This document shows positions 1 through 6,083 of a stretch of DNA of 8,402 bases, piece after piece. Both the position numbers and the translations under genes were made by a program. How positions within the stretch are numbered: position 1 is the stretch's first letter; each line of letters starts with the position of its first letter. Origin of the DNA: an uncultured Corynebacterium sp. (GTDB taxonomy: Bacteria > Actinomycetota > Actinomycetes > Mycobacteriales > Mycobacteriaceae); NCBI GenBank assembly GCA_943908385.1, contig CALTTF010000076.1, positions 1 through 8,402 on the forward strand. The letters are read 5' to 3'. A model generated the notes under the pieces. That model did no database searches. It had not been told where the DNA came from and worked only from the letters and a program-made list of their open reading frames with translations.

Positions 1-805
1 CAGCCGCGGTGCTCGAGCCGGCGCCTGCTGCTCCGGCTGCGCCTGCTTCGCGCTTGCGTGGTGCATCTTCGCGTGCCGCGGCAGCGCCGGTTCCTGCTGC
101 CGCCGCGCCTGCACCTGCCGCGCCTGCTCCGGCAGCGGCGACGGCGCGGTCATCGTCTTCTTCGTCGACGTAGTCTGCGCGGTCGTCGACCTGGCCATAA
201 TCGTCGTAGTCGGCGCGGTCGTCGTAGGCCGCGGCCTTGGATGTGTAGCCGTAGTTGTTCTCACCGTCGATGTAGTCGCCGGGTTCGAGTTCGCGCTCGG
301 CGGGATCGGCGCCGGTTGCCGAAGCCTTGTGGCCGTGGGCGTAGCCGTAACCATCCCCTCGCGACGTCTCACCGTGGGTATAGCCGTAGCCGTCGGAGTC
401 CGTCTCGTAACCGTGGCTGTAGCCGTAGCCGTCGGAATCAACCTCTTCGCGGCGGTGGTGCTTGCCCCGCGCTACCGGCTCACGCTCGACGGTCACGTCA
501 GACGCCGTCCGGTCGGCAGCGGTTTCGCGGGTGGAAGCTACGCGGTCGGCACGGTCAGTGCGTTCAGTGCGGTCGGCACGCGGATCGTATTCGTCGCGGG
601 CGTCGTAGTACTCGTCCAGCGCCTCGTCGAAGGAGCCGTCGCCGGCGGTCTCGTAGTGGTCGGATGCAGGTTCCTGCACCAGGTCGTCCGCGAGATCGTC
701 GCGGTCCTGCAGCAGATCCTCGCCTTTGTCACGGCTAAAGAACTTGCGTGCGCCGCCGAAGCGGCCTTTGCGCGGGTCACGGTTACCAGGATTCACATTA
801 GTCAC
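1..805 (-). CDS. Acidic, low-complexity repeat protein, N-terminal part (C-terminus outside window)
   Basis: I do not recognise this gene. The frame is open from GTG at 805-803 to the left edge (268 residues seen). AGGGTG lies 6 nt before this start. Another in-frame GTG sits three codons upstream without a good ribosome site, and an in-frame TGA lies further upstream. The N-terminus is basic (KGRFGGARKFFSRDK, about residues 13-27). Then come an Asp/Glu/Arg-rich stretch (28-122), three copies of DGYGY(S/T/A)HG at 125-158, two copies of DDRADY (195-200, 207-212), an acidic DEEDDD cluster, and an Ala/Gly-rich stretch from about 221. There is no signal peptide or membrane segment in the visible part, which looks disordered and cytoplasmic. 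Many corynebacterial membrane or envelope proteins have such N-terminal extensions, so a membrane domain beyond the edge is possible but unseen. The reading frame is supported by coherent Asp/Tyr-rich composition and GC-rich third positions; the other frames give Arg-rich or Ala/Thr-rich nonsense. Confidence 0.75.
   Translation of the reverse strand, partial: MTNVNPGNRDPRKGRFGGARKFFSRDKGEDLLQDRDDLADDLVQEPASDHYETAGDGSFDEALDEYYDARDEYDPRADRTERTDRADRVASTRETAADRTASDVTVEREPVARGKHHRREEVDSDGYGYSHGYETDSDGYGYTHGETSRGDGYGYAHGHKASATGADPAERELEPGDYIDGENNYGYTSKAAAYDDRADYDDYGQVDDRADYVDEEDDDRAVAAAGAGAAGAGAAAAGTGAAAAREDAPRKREAGAAGAAGAGSSTAA
332..439 (-). repeat. In-frame tandem repeat encoding DGYGYxHG
   Basis: Three degenerate copies of a roughly 39-nt unit encode DSDGYGYSHG, DSDGYGYTHG and GDGYGYAHG (residues 123-158 of the acidic protein). 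A weaker relative, NNYGYTSK, follows at residues 183-190. The DNA copies are nearly identical over the GYGY codons, which suggests expansion by slippage or unequal recombination while the frame was kept. Confidence 0.75.
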
Positions 806-863
806 AGCCGTCACCCTAATCTGCCGGACCGTTCATTCTTCACCCCAACACGCCGAAACCGGC

Positions 864-1409
864 AACTATGCGCTGCATAGTCCCTGCAGTCATGCGGTGG
901 CCGGCTGCAGAACTCTGCGCTGCATAGTTCCCGCAGTTATGCCGAGGTCTGCCATGAGCCGACTATGCGCTGCATAGTTACTGTGCTTATGCAGCGGCCA
1001 GCTGCTGAACTCTGCGCTGCATAGTCCCTGGAGAAATGCCGACATCTGCCGCGTGCCAACTATGCGCTGCATAGTCGATGCGGTTATGCAACGCCCCACC
1101 CCGAGCACTGCGCTGCATATCCGGTTCAGCCCTGCCAACTATGCACTGCATAGTCCCTGCAGTCATGCGGTGGCCGGCTGCAGAACTCTGCGCTGCATAG
1201 TTCCCGCAGTTATGCCGAGGTCTGCCATGAGCCGACTATGCGCTGCATAGTTACTGTGCTTATGCAGCGGCCAGCTGCTGAACTCTGCGCTGCATAGTCC
1301 CTGGAGAAATGCCGACATCTGCCGCGTGCCAACTATGCGCTGCATAGTCGATGCGGTTATGCAACGCCCCACCCCGAGCACTGCGCTGCATATCCGGTTC
1401 AGCCCTGCC
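864..1409. repeat. 273-bp tandem duplication inside the palindrome array
   Basis: Positions 864-1136 and 1137-1409 are two adjacent copies of a 273-bp block. Reading them side by side I find a single difference, g at 872 against a at 1145. A partial third copy begins at 1410, but it continues with the spacer that follows the second palindrome of the block. Each block holds six palindromes in the order strong, weak, strong, weak, strong, degenerate. The near identity indicates a recent duplication or ongoing homogenisation. Confidence 0.95.
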
Positions 1410-1477
1410 AACTATGCGCTGCATAGTTCCCGCAGTTATGCCGAGGTCTGCCCCGTGCCAACTATGCGCTGCATAGT
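864..1477. repeat. Array of 14 imperfect palindromes (AACTATGCGCTGCATAGT family)
   Basis: Copies start at 864, 911, 961, 1008, 1058, about 1103, 1137, 1184, 1234, 1281, 1331, about 1376, 1410 and 1460. The best copies have 7-bp arms, ACTATGC and GCATAGT, around a 3-nt centre (GCT, or ACT at 1137). Strong copies alternate with weaker ones in which the left arm reads ACTCTGC; two more (near 1103 and 1376) end in GCATAT. Spacing alternates 47 and 50 bp, giving a 97-bp dimer. The spacers are related to one another and usually carry a further ATGC about 10 nt after the palindrome. The array fills most of the 768-bp gap between the DUF3263 gene and the acidic-protein gene. I see nothing definite in the flanks, 806-863 and 1478-1573, apart from the likely promoter and ribosome-site region of the acidic gene in the first. 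The function is unknown; DNA-binding sites or a series of RNA hairpins are both possible. Confidence 0.93.
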
Positions 1478-1573
1478 TCCTGCGGCCATGCAGCACCCCG
1501 CCCCGGAGTCCGCAACGGCCGCAGTCCTCCACCTCGAACTCTTCGCCGCCAAAATTGCGAACCGAGCAAACCT

Positions 1574-1801
1574 CTACCCCTCACCACCGCCGAGAACGCG
1601 CTGCTCCCGAATGCGCTGCAGGCGGCGGACGAGCTGGGGGCGCTCGGCAAGGGCGGCCGGGGAATCGATCAGAGAGTTGAGCTTCTGGTAGTACCTGAAC
1701 GGCGATATGCCCAGCTCAGCGCGTATTGCGTCTTCGCGGGCGCCGAGGCTGCGGGGGGCGCGGCCAGCGAAGTCGAGAATAGCCAAGTCAGACGGGTCCA
1801 C
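1574..1801 (-). CDS. DUF3263 family small protein, HTH-like
   Basis: This 75-residue protein matches the actinobacterial DUF3263 pattern as I recall it (mycobacterial relative Rv0430, also next to def). The pattern covers an early Asp/Phe segment, an AREDAIRAELG helix (21-31), the hallmark RYYQKLNSLID (36-46), then a Pro/Ala/Leu stretch and a basic RPQLVRRLQRIREQR end (54-68). Residues 25-46 read like a helix-turn-helix (helix, GIS turn, helix with RYYQ), so DNA binding is plausible; this is inference and the family's function is unknown to me. There is no signal peptide or membrane segment, and it is probably cytoplasmic. The start is GTG at 1801-1799. No Shine-Dalgarno precedes it, but TATAGT ends 7 nt upstream, so the mRNA is probably leaderless. 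It diverges from def, and the palindrome array lies downstream. The short Gly-rich tail (GGGEG) is probably not functional. Confidence 0.85.
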   Translation of the reverse strand: MDPSDLAILDFAGRAPRSLGAREDAIRAELGISPFRYYQKLNSLIDSPAALAERPQLVRRLQRIREQRVLGGGEG

Positions 1802-1837
1802 AGCCGAAACTATAACGGCGCAACCCGCGAAACTATA
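1802..1837 (-). promoter_or_regulatory. Leaderless promoter of the DUF3263 gene
   Basis: On the minus strand TATAGT (1814-1809) is followed by 7 nt and then the GTG start at 1801. This spacing puts the transcription start at or next to the start codon, and there is no ribosome site. A second TATAGT (1837-1832) sits exactly 23 bp upstream, in the -35 slot for a 17-bp spacer; no TTGACA-like element is visible there. Confidence 0.6.
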
Positions 1838-1894
1838 ACGGCCCGATCCCCGAAACAGCCGTATCTATAACGGCCCGACCGGCGAAACTATACT
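1805..1894. repeat. Four CGAAACTATAACGGC-type repeats in the divergent promoter region
   Basis: Two full copies of CGAAACTATAACGGC lie at 1805-1819 and 1828-1842. A third is split by 8 nt (CGAAAC at 1851-1856, CTATAACGGC at 1865-1874). The fourth, CGAAACTATACTG, is at 1883-1895. The TATAAC or TATACT cores start at 1811, 1834, 1866 and 1889, so spacings are 23, 32 and 23 bp. The outermost copies supply the -10 elements of the two divergent genes. They could be promoter duplications, operators, or both. Confidence 0.85.
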
Positions 1895-1901
1895 GAACCG
1901 C
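1866..1901 (+). promoter_or_regulatory. Leaderless promoter of def
   Basis: TATACT at 1889-1894 is a good -10 hexamer, separated by 7 nt (GAACCGC) from the def ATG at 1902. No Shine-Dalgarno is present, so the transcript probably starts at the start codon. The -35 slot for a 17-bp spacer (1866-1871) holds TATAAC, another repeat core, not TTGACA. The geometry mirrors that of the divergent gene. Confidence 0.65.
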
Positions 1902-2465
1902 ATGATCCGACCGATTGTCATTTACGGCGACCCTGTCCTGCATAACCCGACGGAACCGGTGACGGAACCCGTGGAGGAGCTGCAGGAGCTCATTGCGGAC
2001 ATGCACGAGACGATGGACGCGGCGCACGGGGTGGGGCTGGCGGCGAACCAGATTGGCGTCGGCAAGCGGTTGTTCGTGTACCACTGCCCGGACGGGGACA
2101 CGATGCGCCGGGGCACGGTGATCAATCCGGTGCTGGAGACCAGCGAGATCCCGAAGACGATGCCGAGCGAGGACGACGACGAGGGCTGCTTGTCCGTCCC
2201 CGGCGAGTCCTTCCCCACCGGCCGCGCGGACTGGGCGAAGGTGACGGGCCTGGACGAGAACGGCAATGAGATCGAGGTCGAGGGAACGGGCTTTTTCGCG
2301 CGCTGCCTGCAGCACGAGGTCGGCCACCTCGACGGGTATGTTTACCTGGACGTTCTCACCGGCCGCCACAAGCGCGCCGCGAAGCGCGCGGTCAAGCGCA
2401 ACGGGTGGGACCACGCGGGCAACACGTGGATGCCGGGCGAAGACCCCGACCCGTTCGGCCACTAG
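1902..2465 (+). CDS. def: Peptide deformylase
   Basis: This enzyme removes the formyl group from the N-terminal methionine of nascent proteins at the ribosome exit and uses a bound divalent metal. All three family motifs are present: GVGLAANQIG (43-52), EGCLSVP (94-100, metal ligand Cys96) and QHEVGHLDG (137-145, ligands His138 and His142, catalytic Glu139). The third motif has Gly where many homologues have Asp (HExDH); this lies outside the metal ligands and should be tolerated. The length of 187 residues is normal, with a basic segment (about 155-166) followed by a short tail ending in DPFGH. ATG at 1902 follows TATACT by 7 nt, giving a leaderless start. It is the first gene of a plus-strand operon: its TAG stop overlaps the GTG of the acetyltransferase gene by one base. 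The gene order with DUF3263, GNAT and xthA supports the call. Confidence 0.97.
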   Translation: MIRPIVIYGDPVLHNPTEPVTEPVEELQELIADMHETMDAAHGVGLAANQIGVGKRLFVYHCPDGDTMRRGTVINPVLETSEIPKTMPSEDDDEGCLSVPGESFPTGRADWAKVTGLDENGNEIEVEGTGFFARCLQHEVGHLDGYVYLDVLTGRHKRAAKRAVKRNGWDHAGNTWMPGEDPDPFGH

Positions 2466-3481
2466 TGTCCGCCACGTTCCGGAACGAGCCGGTCGCACCG
2501 GGCGACCGCGTCGTCGTCAGGCGACGGCACGGCAATCACCTCACGGACGTCATCGGGCACGTGGTCACGCTCGACCCGCTCGTCGTCCGCCCACAAAAAG
2601 TCGGCGGCCTCCCGTCCGACGCGGAGGCGATCCGCATCGACGAACCGCTGATCGTCCGCCGCCTCAGCCCGCGTCGCATCCGCAACAGTGACATCCGCGC
2701 CGTCGAGACCGCCACGGCGCGCGCGTTCCCCGGCCAAGAGCATTCGCTTATCGACGCCTGGCTCACCCGCTCCGGCTCCTCCATCACCGAGCGGTCCAAC
2801 TCTGCGACCCCGATCGGCCACTCGGCCAGTCTGCAAGCAGTCCCGATCGACAAGATCGCGCAGTTCTACCGCGACCGCGGGATGCCGGTGCAGCTGCTGA
2901 TCCCGGAGCGCATCGGCAAACCGGCTCTCCACCTGGTGGAACGCAACCCGGATAAGTGGGACCTCGGCCCGGAGATCATCACGATGACCCGGTCGCTCGA
3001 GGACCTCGACGAACTGCCCACCCCGGATCCCGACGTGACCTTCCGCGTCGACACAGAGCCCGACGACGCGTGGCTGGACATGTACCACTTCCGCGGCCGA
3101 CCGCTGCCGCCGGAAGCGCTGGCGGAGTTGGCCGAGGAGATCGACGGGGAGCTGGGGTTCGGCCGGCTGCTCGCACAGGCCAGCGAAACCGACGAGCAGA
3201 CCATCGCCATCACCCGCGGCACCATCACCTCATCCGACGACGGCCGCGTCTGGCTCGGGTACTCCGCTGTCGAGGTCGCGCCGGACTACCGCCGCCAAGG
3301 TCTCGGCACCGCGCTCGGCGAGCACATGCTCCTCTGGGGAGCCTCCCGCGGCGCGACGGATGCGTACCTGCAGGTGCTGGCGACCAACGACGCCGGCATC
3401 GGCCTGTACGACAAGCTCGGCTTCATCGAGCACCACCGCCACCGCTACGCCACCCTGAAACCCGAGGGTGATCTAGGGTAG
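2465..3481 (+). CDS. GNAT family N-acetyltransferase, Rv0428c-like
   Basis: The protein has 338 residues from GTG at 2465. Family-like sequence starts right there (SATFRNEPVAPGDRVVVRRR), and the stop of def overlaps this GTG by one base (TAGTG). An ATG at 2405 would run back into def and add 20 Arg/Pro-rich residues that look like out-of-frame def, so I reject it. Residues 1-60 resemble the SH3-like N-terminal domain of mycobacterial Rv0428c-type proteins, with a variable middle (about 65-190). The C-terminal part is a GNAT fold: acetyl-CoA loop RRQGLG (276-281) after the VEVAPDY strand, then a late motif NDAGIGLYDKLGF (308-320) with the usual Tyr and GF. It transfers acetyl from acetyl-CoA to an amine; the substrate is unknown. 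It is cytoplasmic. Rv0428c-type proteins are sometimes labelled histone acetyltransferases, which I would not rely on here. It lies between def and xthA, probably on one mRNA. Confidence 0.9.
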   Translation: MSATFRNEPVAPGDRVVVRRRHGNHLTDVIGHVVTLDPLVVRPQKVGGLPSDAEAIRIDEPLIVRRLSPRRIRNSDIRAVETATARAFPGQEHSLIDAWLTRSGSSITERSNSATPIGHSASLQAVPIDKIAQFYRDRGMPVQLLIPERIGKPALHLVERNPDKWDLGPEIITMTRSLEDLDELPTPDPDVTFRVDTEPDDAWLDMYHFRGRPLPPEALAELAEEIDGELGFGRLLAQASETDEQTIAITRGTITSSDDGRVWLGYSAVEVAPDYRRQGLGTALGEHMLLWGASRGATDAYLQVLATNDAGIGLYDKLGFIEHHRHRYATLKPEGDLG

Positions 3482-3486
3482 AGCGC

Positions 3487-4269
3487 ATGCGGATTGCCAC
3501 GTGGAACATCAACTCGGTGCGTACGCGCGCCGACCGCGCCGTCGCGTTTTTGGAGCGCAACGACATCGACGTCCTGGCCATGCAGGAAACCAAGTGCGCG
3601 GACGATAAATTCCCTTACTCGGCGTTCGAAGCCGCGGGCTACGAGGTCGCCCACGTCGGCTACCACCAGTGGAACGGCGTCGCGCTGATTTCGCGCGTGG
3701 GCCTGGACAATGTCAGGGACCACTTCCCCAACCAGCCGGGCTTCCACAAAGATCCCGAGAAACCGCAAGAACGAGAAGCACGGGCAGTCGGCGCCACCTG
3801 CGGCGGCGTGGACATCTGGAGCCTCTACATCCCCAACGGCCGCGAGATCGGCGACCGCCACTACGACTACAAGCTCGAATTCCTGTGGCGCCTCGCCGAG
3901 GCCGTCGAGCAGGGAACCCCGCAGGTCTTCTGCGGCGACTACAACATCGCGCCGACCGACAAGGACGTGTGGGACCGCGCCTTCTTCGAAGGAAAAACGC
4001 ACGTCACGGAGCCGGAGCGCGCGGCCTTTGGCAACCTCCTCGAAGCCGGGCTCGCCCCCGTCACGCACGAGGAGCCGTACTCATATTGGGATTACAAGGC
4101 CATGCGCTTCCAAAAGAATGAAGGCATGCTCATCGATTTCCAGTTGACGGGAATGGAGGGAAGGGGGTTCGTCGATAAGCATGAGCGCGAAGGCAAGGGC
4201 GCTTCTGACCACGCACCCGTCGTCGCGGACTACGACGTGACGCGCATGCTTATCGACGACGTCCGATGA
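3487..4269 (+). CDS. xthA: Exodeoxyribonuclease III (AP endonuclease)
   Basis: This Mg-dependent nuclease of base-excision repair cuts the backbone at abasic sites and trims blocked 3' ends. The 260 residues match the ExoIII/EEP family throughout: WNINSVR (Asn7), MQETK (Glu34, metal), YIPNG (Tyr114), GDYNIAP (Asp151, Asn153), LIDFQL (Asp217) and SDHAPV (Asp241, His242). The spacing resembles E. coli ExoIII (Asn7, Glu34, Asp151, Asn153), and no catalytic residue is missing. ATG at 3487 follows the acetyltransferase stop by 5 nt, with AGGG at 3475-3478 as a ribosome site 8 nt upstream. Its TGA overlaps the ATG of cls (ATGA), indicating translational coupling. The lack of secretion signal places it in the cytoplasm. 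Confidence 0.97.
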   Translation: MRIATWNINSVRTRADRAVAFLERNDIDVLAMQETKCADDKFPYSAFEAAGYEVAHVGYHQWNGVALISRVGLDNVRDHFPNQPGFHKDPEKPQEREARAVGATCGGVDIWSLYIPNGREIGDRHYDYKLEFLWRLAEAVEQGTPQVFCGDYNIAPTDKDVWDRAFFEGKTHVTEPERAAFGNLLEAGLAPVTHEEPYSYWDYKAMRFQKNEGMLIDFQLTGMEGRGFVDKHEREGKGASDHAPVVADYDVTRMLIDDVR

Positions 4270-5837
4270 TCCCCGACCTCTCCACCTGGCAGCTGATCCT
4301 GATGATCGTGGATTACACGATCAAATTCGCGGTGATCGGCGTCATCCCCGAAAACCGCAAGCCGTCGAGCGCGAACGCGTGGCTGCTGATCATTCTGCTC
4401 ATCCCGTTCCTGGGCTTGCCGCTGTATTTCTTCTTCGGCTCGACGTACCTCTCGCGGCGGCGCCACCGCATCCAGCGCGAAGCGAACGACGAGATCAACG
4501 ATGTCCACGCGGACTTCCCGGACGTGCCCGACAGCGTCCGGCTTTCCGGCGACGTCGCGTCGATGGCGCACCTCAACCGCACGCTCACCGGGTACCCCGC
4601 GCTCGAAGGGCACGCGAAAGCGCTGTGGACCGACTACCAAAAGACGATGCTGCGCATCGCCGAGCTTATCGACGCCTCCACCTCCCACGTCCACATCGAA
4701 ATCTACGCCCAAGCTTGGGACAGGACCACGGCGCCCGTGTTCGAGGCGATGGAGCGCGCCGTCGCCCGCGGCGTGAAAGTCCGTGTGCTTTTCGACCACA
4801 TCGGCTCCCAGAAATACCCCGGATTTAGAAAGTTCAAAAGGAAGCTCACCGCCGCTGGCATCGAGTGGAACCTCATGCTTCCCCTGCTTCCGCTGCAGTG
4901 GCGCTTCCGCCGGCCTGACCTGCGCAACCACCGCAAGCTCATCGTCATCGACGACCGCGTCGCCATGATGGGGTCCTTCAACCTCATCGACCGGTCCTAC
5001 CTGGTGCGCAGCCACGTCAAGAAGGGGCGCCAGTGGGTCGACTCCTTCGTCGAGCTGACCGGCCCGATCGTCGCTTCTTTGGAATCTCTCTTCGCCGTCG
5101 ACTGGTACACCGAATCCGGCGACCTCATCGACATCGCCCCGCCCTTCGATGACGAGCCGGGCACCGACACCTCCACCCTGCAGCTCATCCCCTCCGGTCC
5201 CGGGTTCTCCACCGAACCCAACCTGCGGATGTTCAACACCCTCATCCACCACGCGCGTGAGCGGCTGATCCTGTGCTCGCCCTATTTCGTGCCCGACGAC
5301 TCCATGCTCGAAGCCATCACCACCGCGTGTTACCGCGGTGTCCGCGTTGATCTGCTGGTTGGCGAGAAGGCCGACCAGTTCATGGTCCAGCACGCCCAAT
5401 CCGCCTACTACCAGCAGCTTCTCGAGGCCGGCGTCCACATCTGGCAGTTCCCCGCCCCCTACGTTCTCCACTCCAAGTTCGCCATCGCCGACCCCGTCGC
5501 CTGGGCTGACTCCCCTGCTGACTCCGCTGCTGAGCAGTCCGATCCGGAAGCATTCGAAGGCTCCCCCAAAGCTAGCTCTACCCCCGACGCCGCGACCGTC
5601 GCCGACCTCCACGAGATCGCCATCATGGGCAGCTCCAACATGGACATGCGCTCGTTCTCCCTCAACTACGAGAACAGCCTGTTCGTCCTGGATGGCCCCC
5701 TCATCACCGACCTGTGCGACCTCGCCGCCGCCTACCTCTCCGTCTCCCACGAACTCACCCTTGCCGAATGGAATCAGCGCTCCTGGTTCCGCCGCTACAT
5801 CGACAACGTGCTCAAGCTGACCTCGGCGCTGCAGTAG
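4266..5837 (+). CDS. cls: Cardiolipin synthase, phospholipase D type
   Basis: This is a membrane enzyme that joins two phosphatidylglycerols to cardiolipin plus glycerol. The 523 residues start with two membrane segments (about 10-27 and 38-57; PLDc_N region), followed by a basic RRRHR stretch on the cytoplasmic side. Two HKD motifs follow: His222-Lys224-Asp229 with GSFN at 236-239, and His402-Lys404-Asp409 with GSSN at 455-458. In the second, the distance from Asp to Asn of GSxN is 49 residues against 10 in the first. This means a roughly 39-residue Ala/Asp/Ser/Pro-rich insertion (about 410-448), probably a surface loop. All catalytic residues are intact, so it should be active. ATG at 4266 overlaps the xthA stop by 4 bp, and no clear ribosome site is seen, which suggests coupling. 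It is the last gene of the operon. Synthesis from CDP-diacylglycerol, as in some bacteria, cannot be excluded. Confidence 0.94.
   Translation: MIPDLSTWQLILMIVDYTIKFAVIGVIPENRKPSSANAWLLIILLIPFLGLPLYFFFGSTYLSRRRHRIQREANDEINDVHADFPDVPDSVRLSGDVASMAHLNRTLTGYPALEGHAKALWTDYQKTMLRIAELIDASTSHVHIEIYAQAWDRTTAPVFEAMERAVARGVKVRVLFDHIGSQKYPGFRKFKRKLTAAGIEWNLMLPLLPLQWRFRRPDLRNHRKLIVIDDRVAMMGSFNLIDRSYLVRSHVKKGRQWVDSFVELTGPIVASLESLFAVDWYTESGDLIDIAPPFDDEPGTDTSTLQLIPSGPGFSTEPNLRMFNTLIHHARERLILCSPYFVPDDSMLEAITTACYRGVRVDLLVGEKADQFMVQHAQSAYYQQLLEAGVHIWQFPAPYVLHSKFAIADPVAWADSPADSAAEQSDPEAFEGSPKASSTPDAATVADLHEIAIMGSSNMDMRSFSLNYENSLFVLDGPLITDLCDLAAAYLSVSHELTLAEWNQRSWFRRYIDNVLKLTSALQ
5505..5582 (+). repeat. Low-complexity insertion within the second HKD region of cls
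   Basis: The stretch coding for the extra loop contains the direct repeat GCTGACTCC (5505-5513 and 5517-5525), followed by the related GCTGAGC. It encodes Asp/Ser/Pro/Ala-rich residues. The pattern fits growth by replication slippage inside a tolerant loop. Confidence 0.55.
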
Positions 5838-5865
5838 CGCTCTGCCGAGATCGTGGGCGCGCCTG

Positions 5866-5919
5866 AAATCGTTGGAAAAGGGCCAAGATAGTTGGGACGG
5901 ACCAACTGGTGAACGATTT
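5866..5919 (+). other. Nested inverted repeat downstream of cls
   Basis: Outer arms AAATCGTT (5866-5873) and AACGATTT (5912-5919) enclose an inner hairpin, AGTTGG (5890-5895) and CCAACT (5902-5907) with loop GACGGA. It starts 28 nt after the cls stop and could end or stabilise the operon transcript. No T-run follows, so it is not a classical intrinsic terminator. Confidence 0.4.
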
Positions 5920-6011
5920 GGAGGCTCCCACATGCAAATACCAGCATAAGACCAGGTAACGGCTTTTCCCCTCAAAAGCGAGATTTCAAGAATGGTCAAG
6001 TCGTTCACCAG
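5906..6011. repeat. 106-bp segment bounded by 15-bp imperfect inverted repeats
   Basis: CTGGTGAACGATTTG (5906-5920) and CAAGTCGTTCACCAG (5997-6011) are inverted repeats matching at 14 of 15 positions. The interior is non-coding. It could be a small non-autonomous element or IS remnant, but I see no target-site duplication at the edges. Confidence 0.4.
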
Positions 6012-6083
6012 CCACCGAAACCCAAGCGTGGGATGCGCGCCGCCCCGCGTCGGAAAGTAGGAGGAAAGAGCGGGAAAAGAGAA

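Noticed and set aside
58..880. Plus-strand open frames of 226 and 183 residues over the acidic-protein gene
   Set aside because: The Arg-rich and Val-rich translations are typical shadows of a GC-rich minus-strand gene with Asp/Glu/Tyr-rich repeats.
890..1411. Two identical 82-residue minus-strand open frames and related frames in the array
   Set aside because: They exist only because the 273-bp block is a multiple of 3 and lacks stops. The 47/50-bp units change frame along the array, and the composition is not protein-like.
864..1477. CRISPR array
   Set aside because: Repeat and spacer sizes are CRISPR-like, but the spacers resemble one another, the repeats are degenerate and alternate between two types, a whole block is duplicated, and no cas gene is present.
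2310..2345. Deformylase inactivated by the HEVGH variant
   Set aside because: Both metal-binding His, the catalytic Glu and the Cys ligand are present; Gly for Asp lies at a non-ligand position.
1833..2498. 221-residue minus-strand open frame opposite def
   Set aside because: It overlaps def and both divergent promoters; its Arg/Val/His-rich composition marks it as a shadow.
4230..6008. 592-residue minus-strand open frame opposite cls
   Set aside because: It is the antisense shadow of cls, with Val/Gly/Asp-rich composition and no recognisable domain. The plus strand encodes a complete phospholipase D protein.
5906..6011. Functional insertion sequence
   Set aside because: No transposase frame, no target duplication and only 106 bp; kept only as an inverted-repeat segment.
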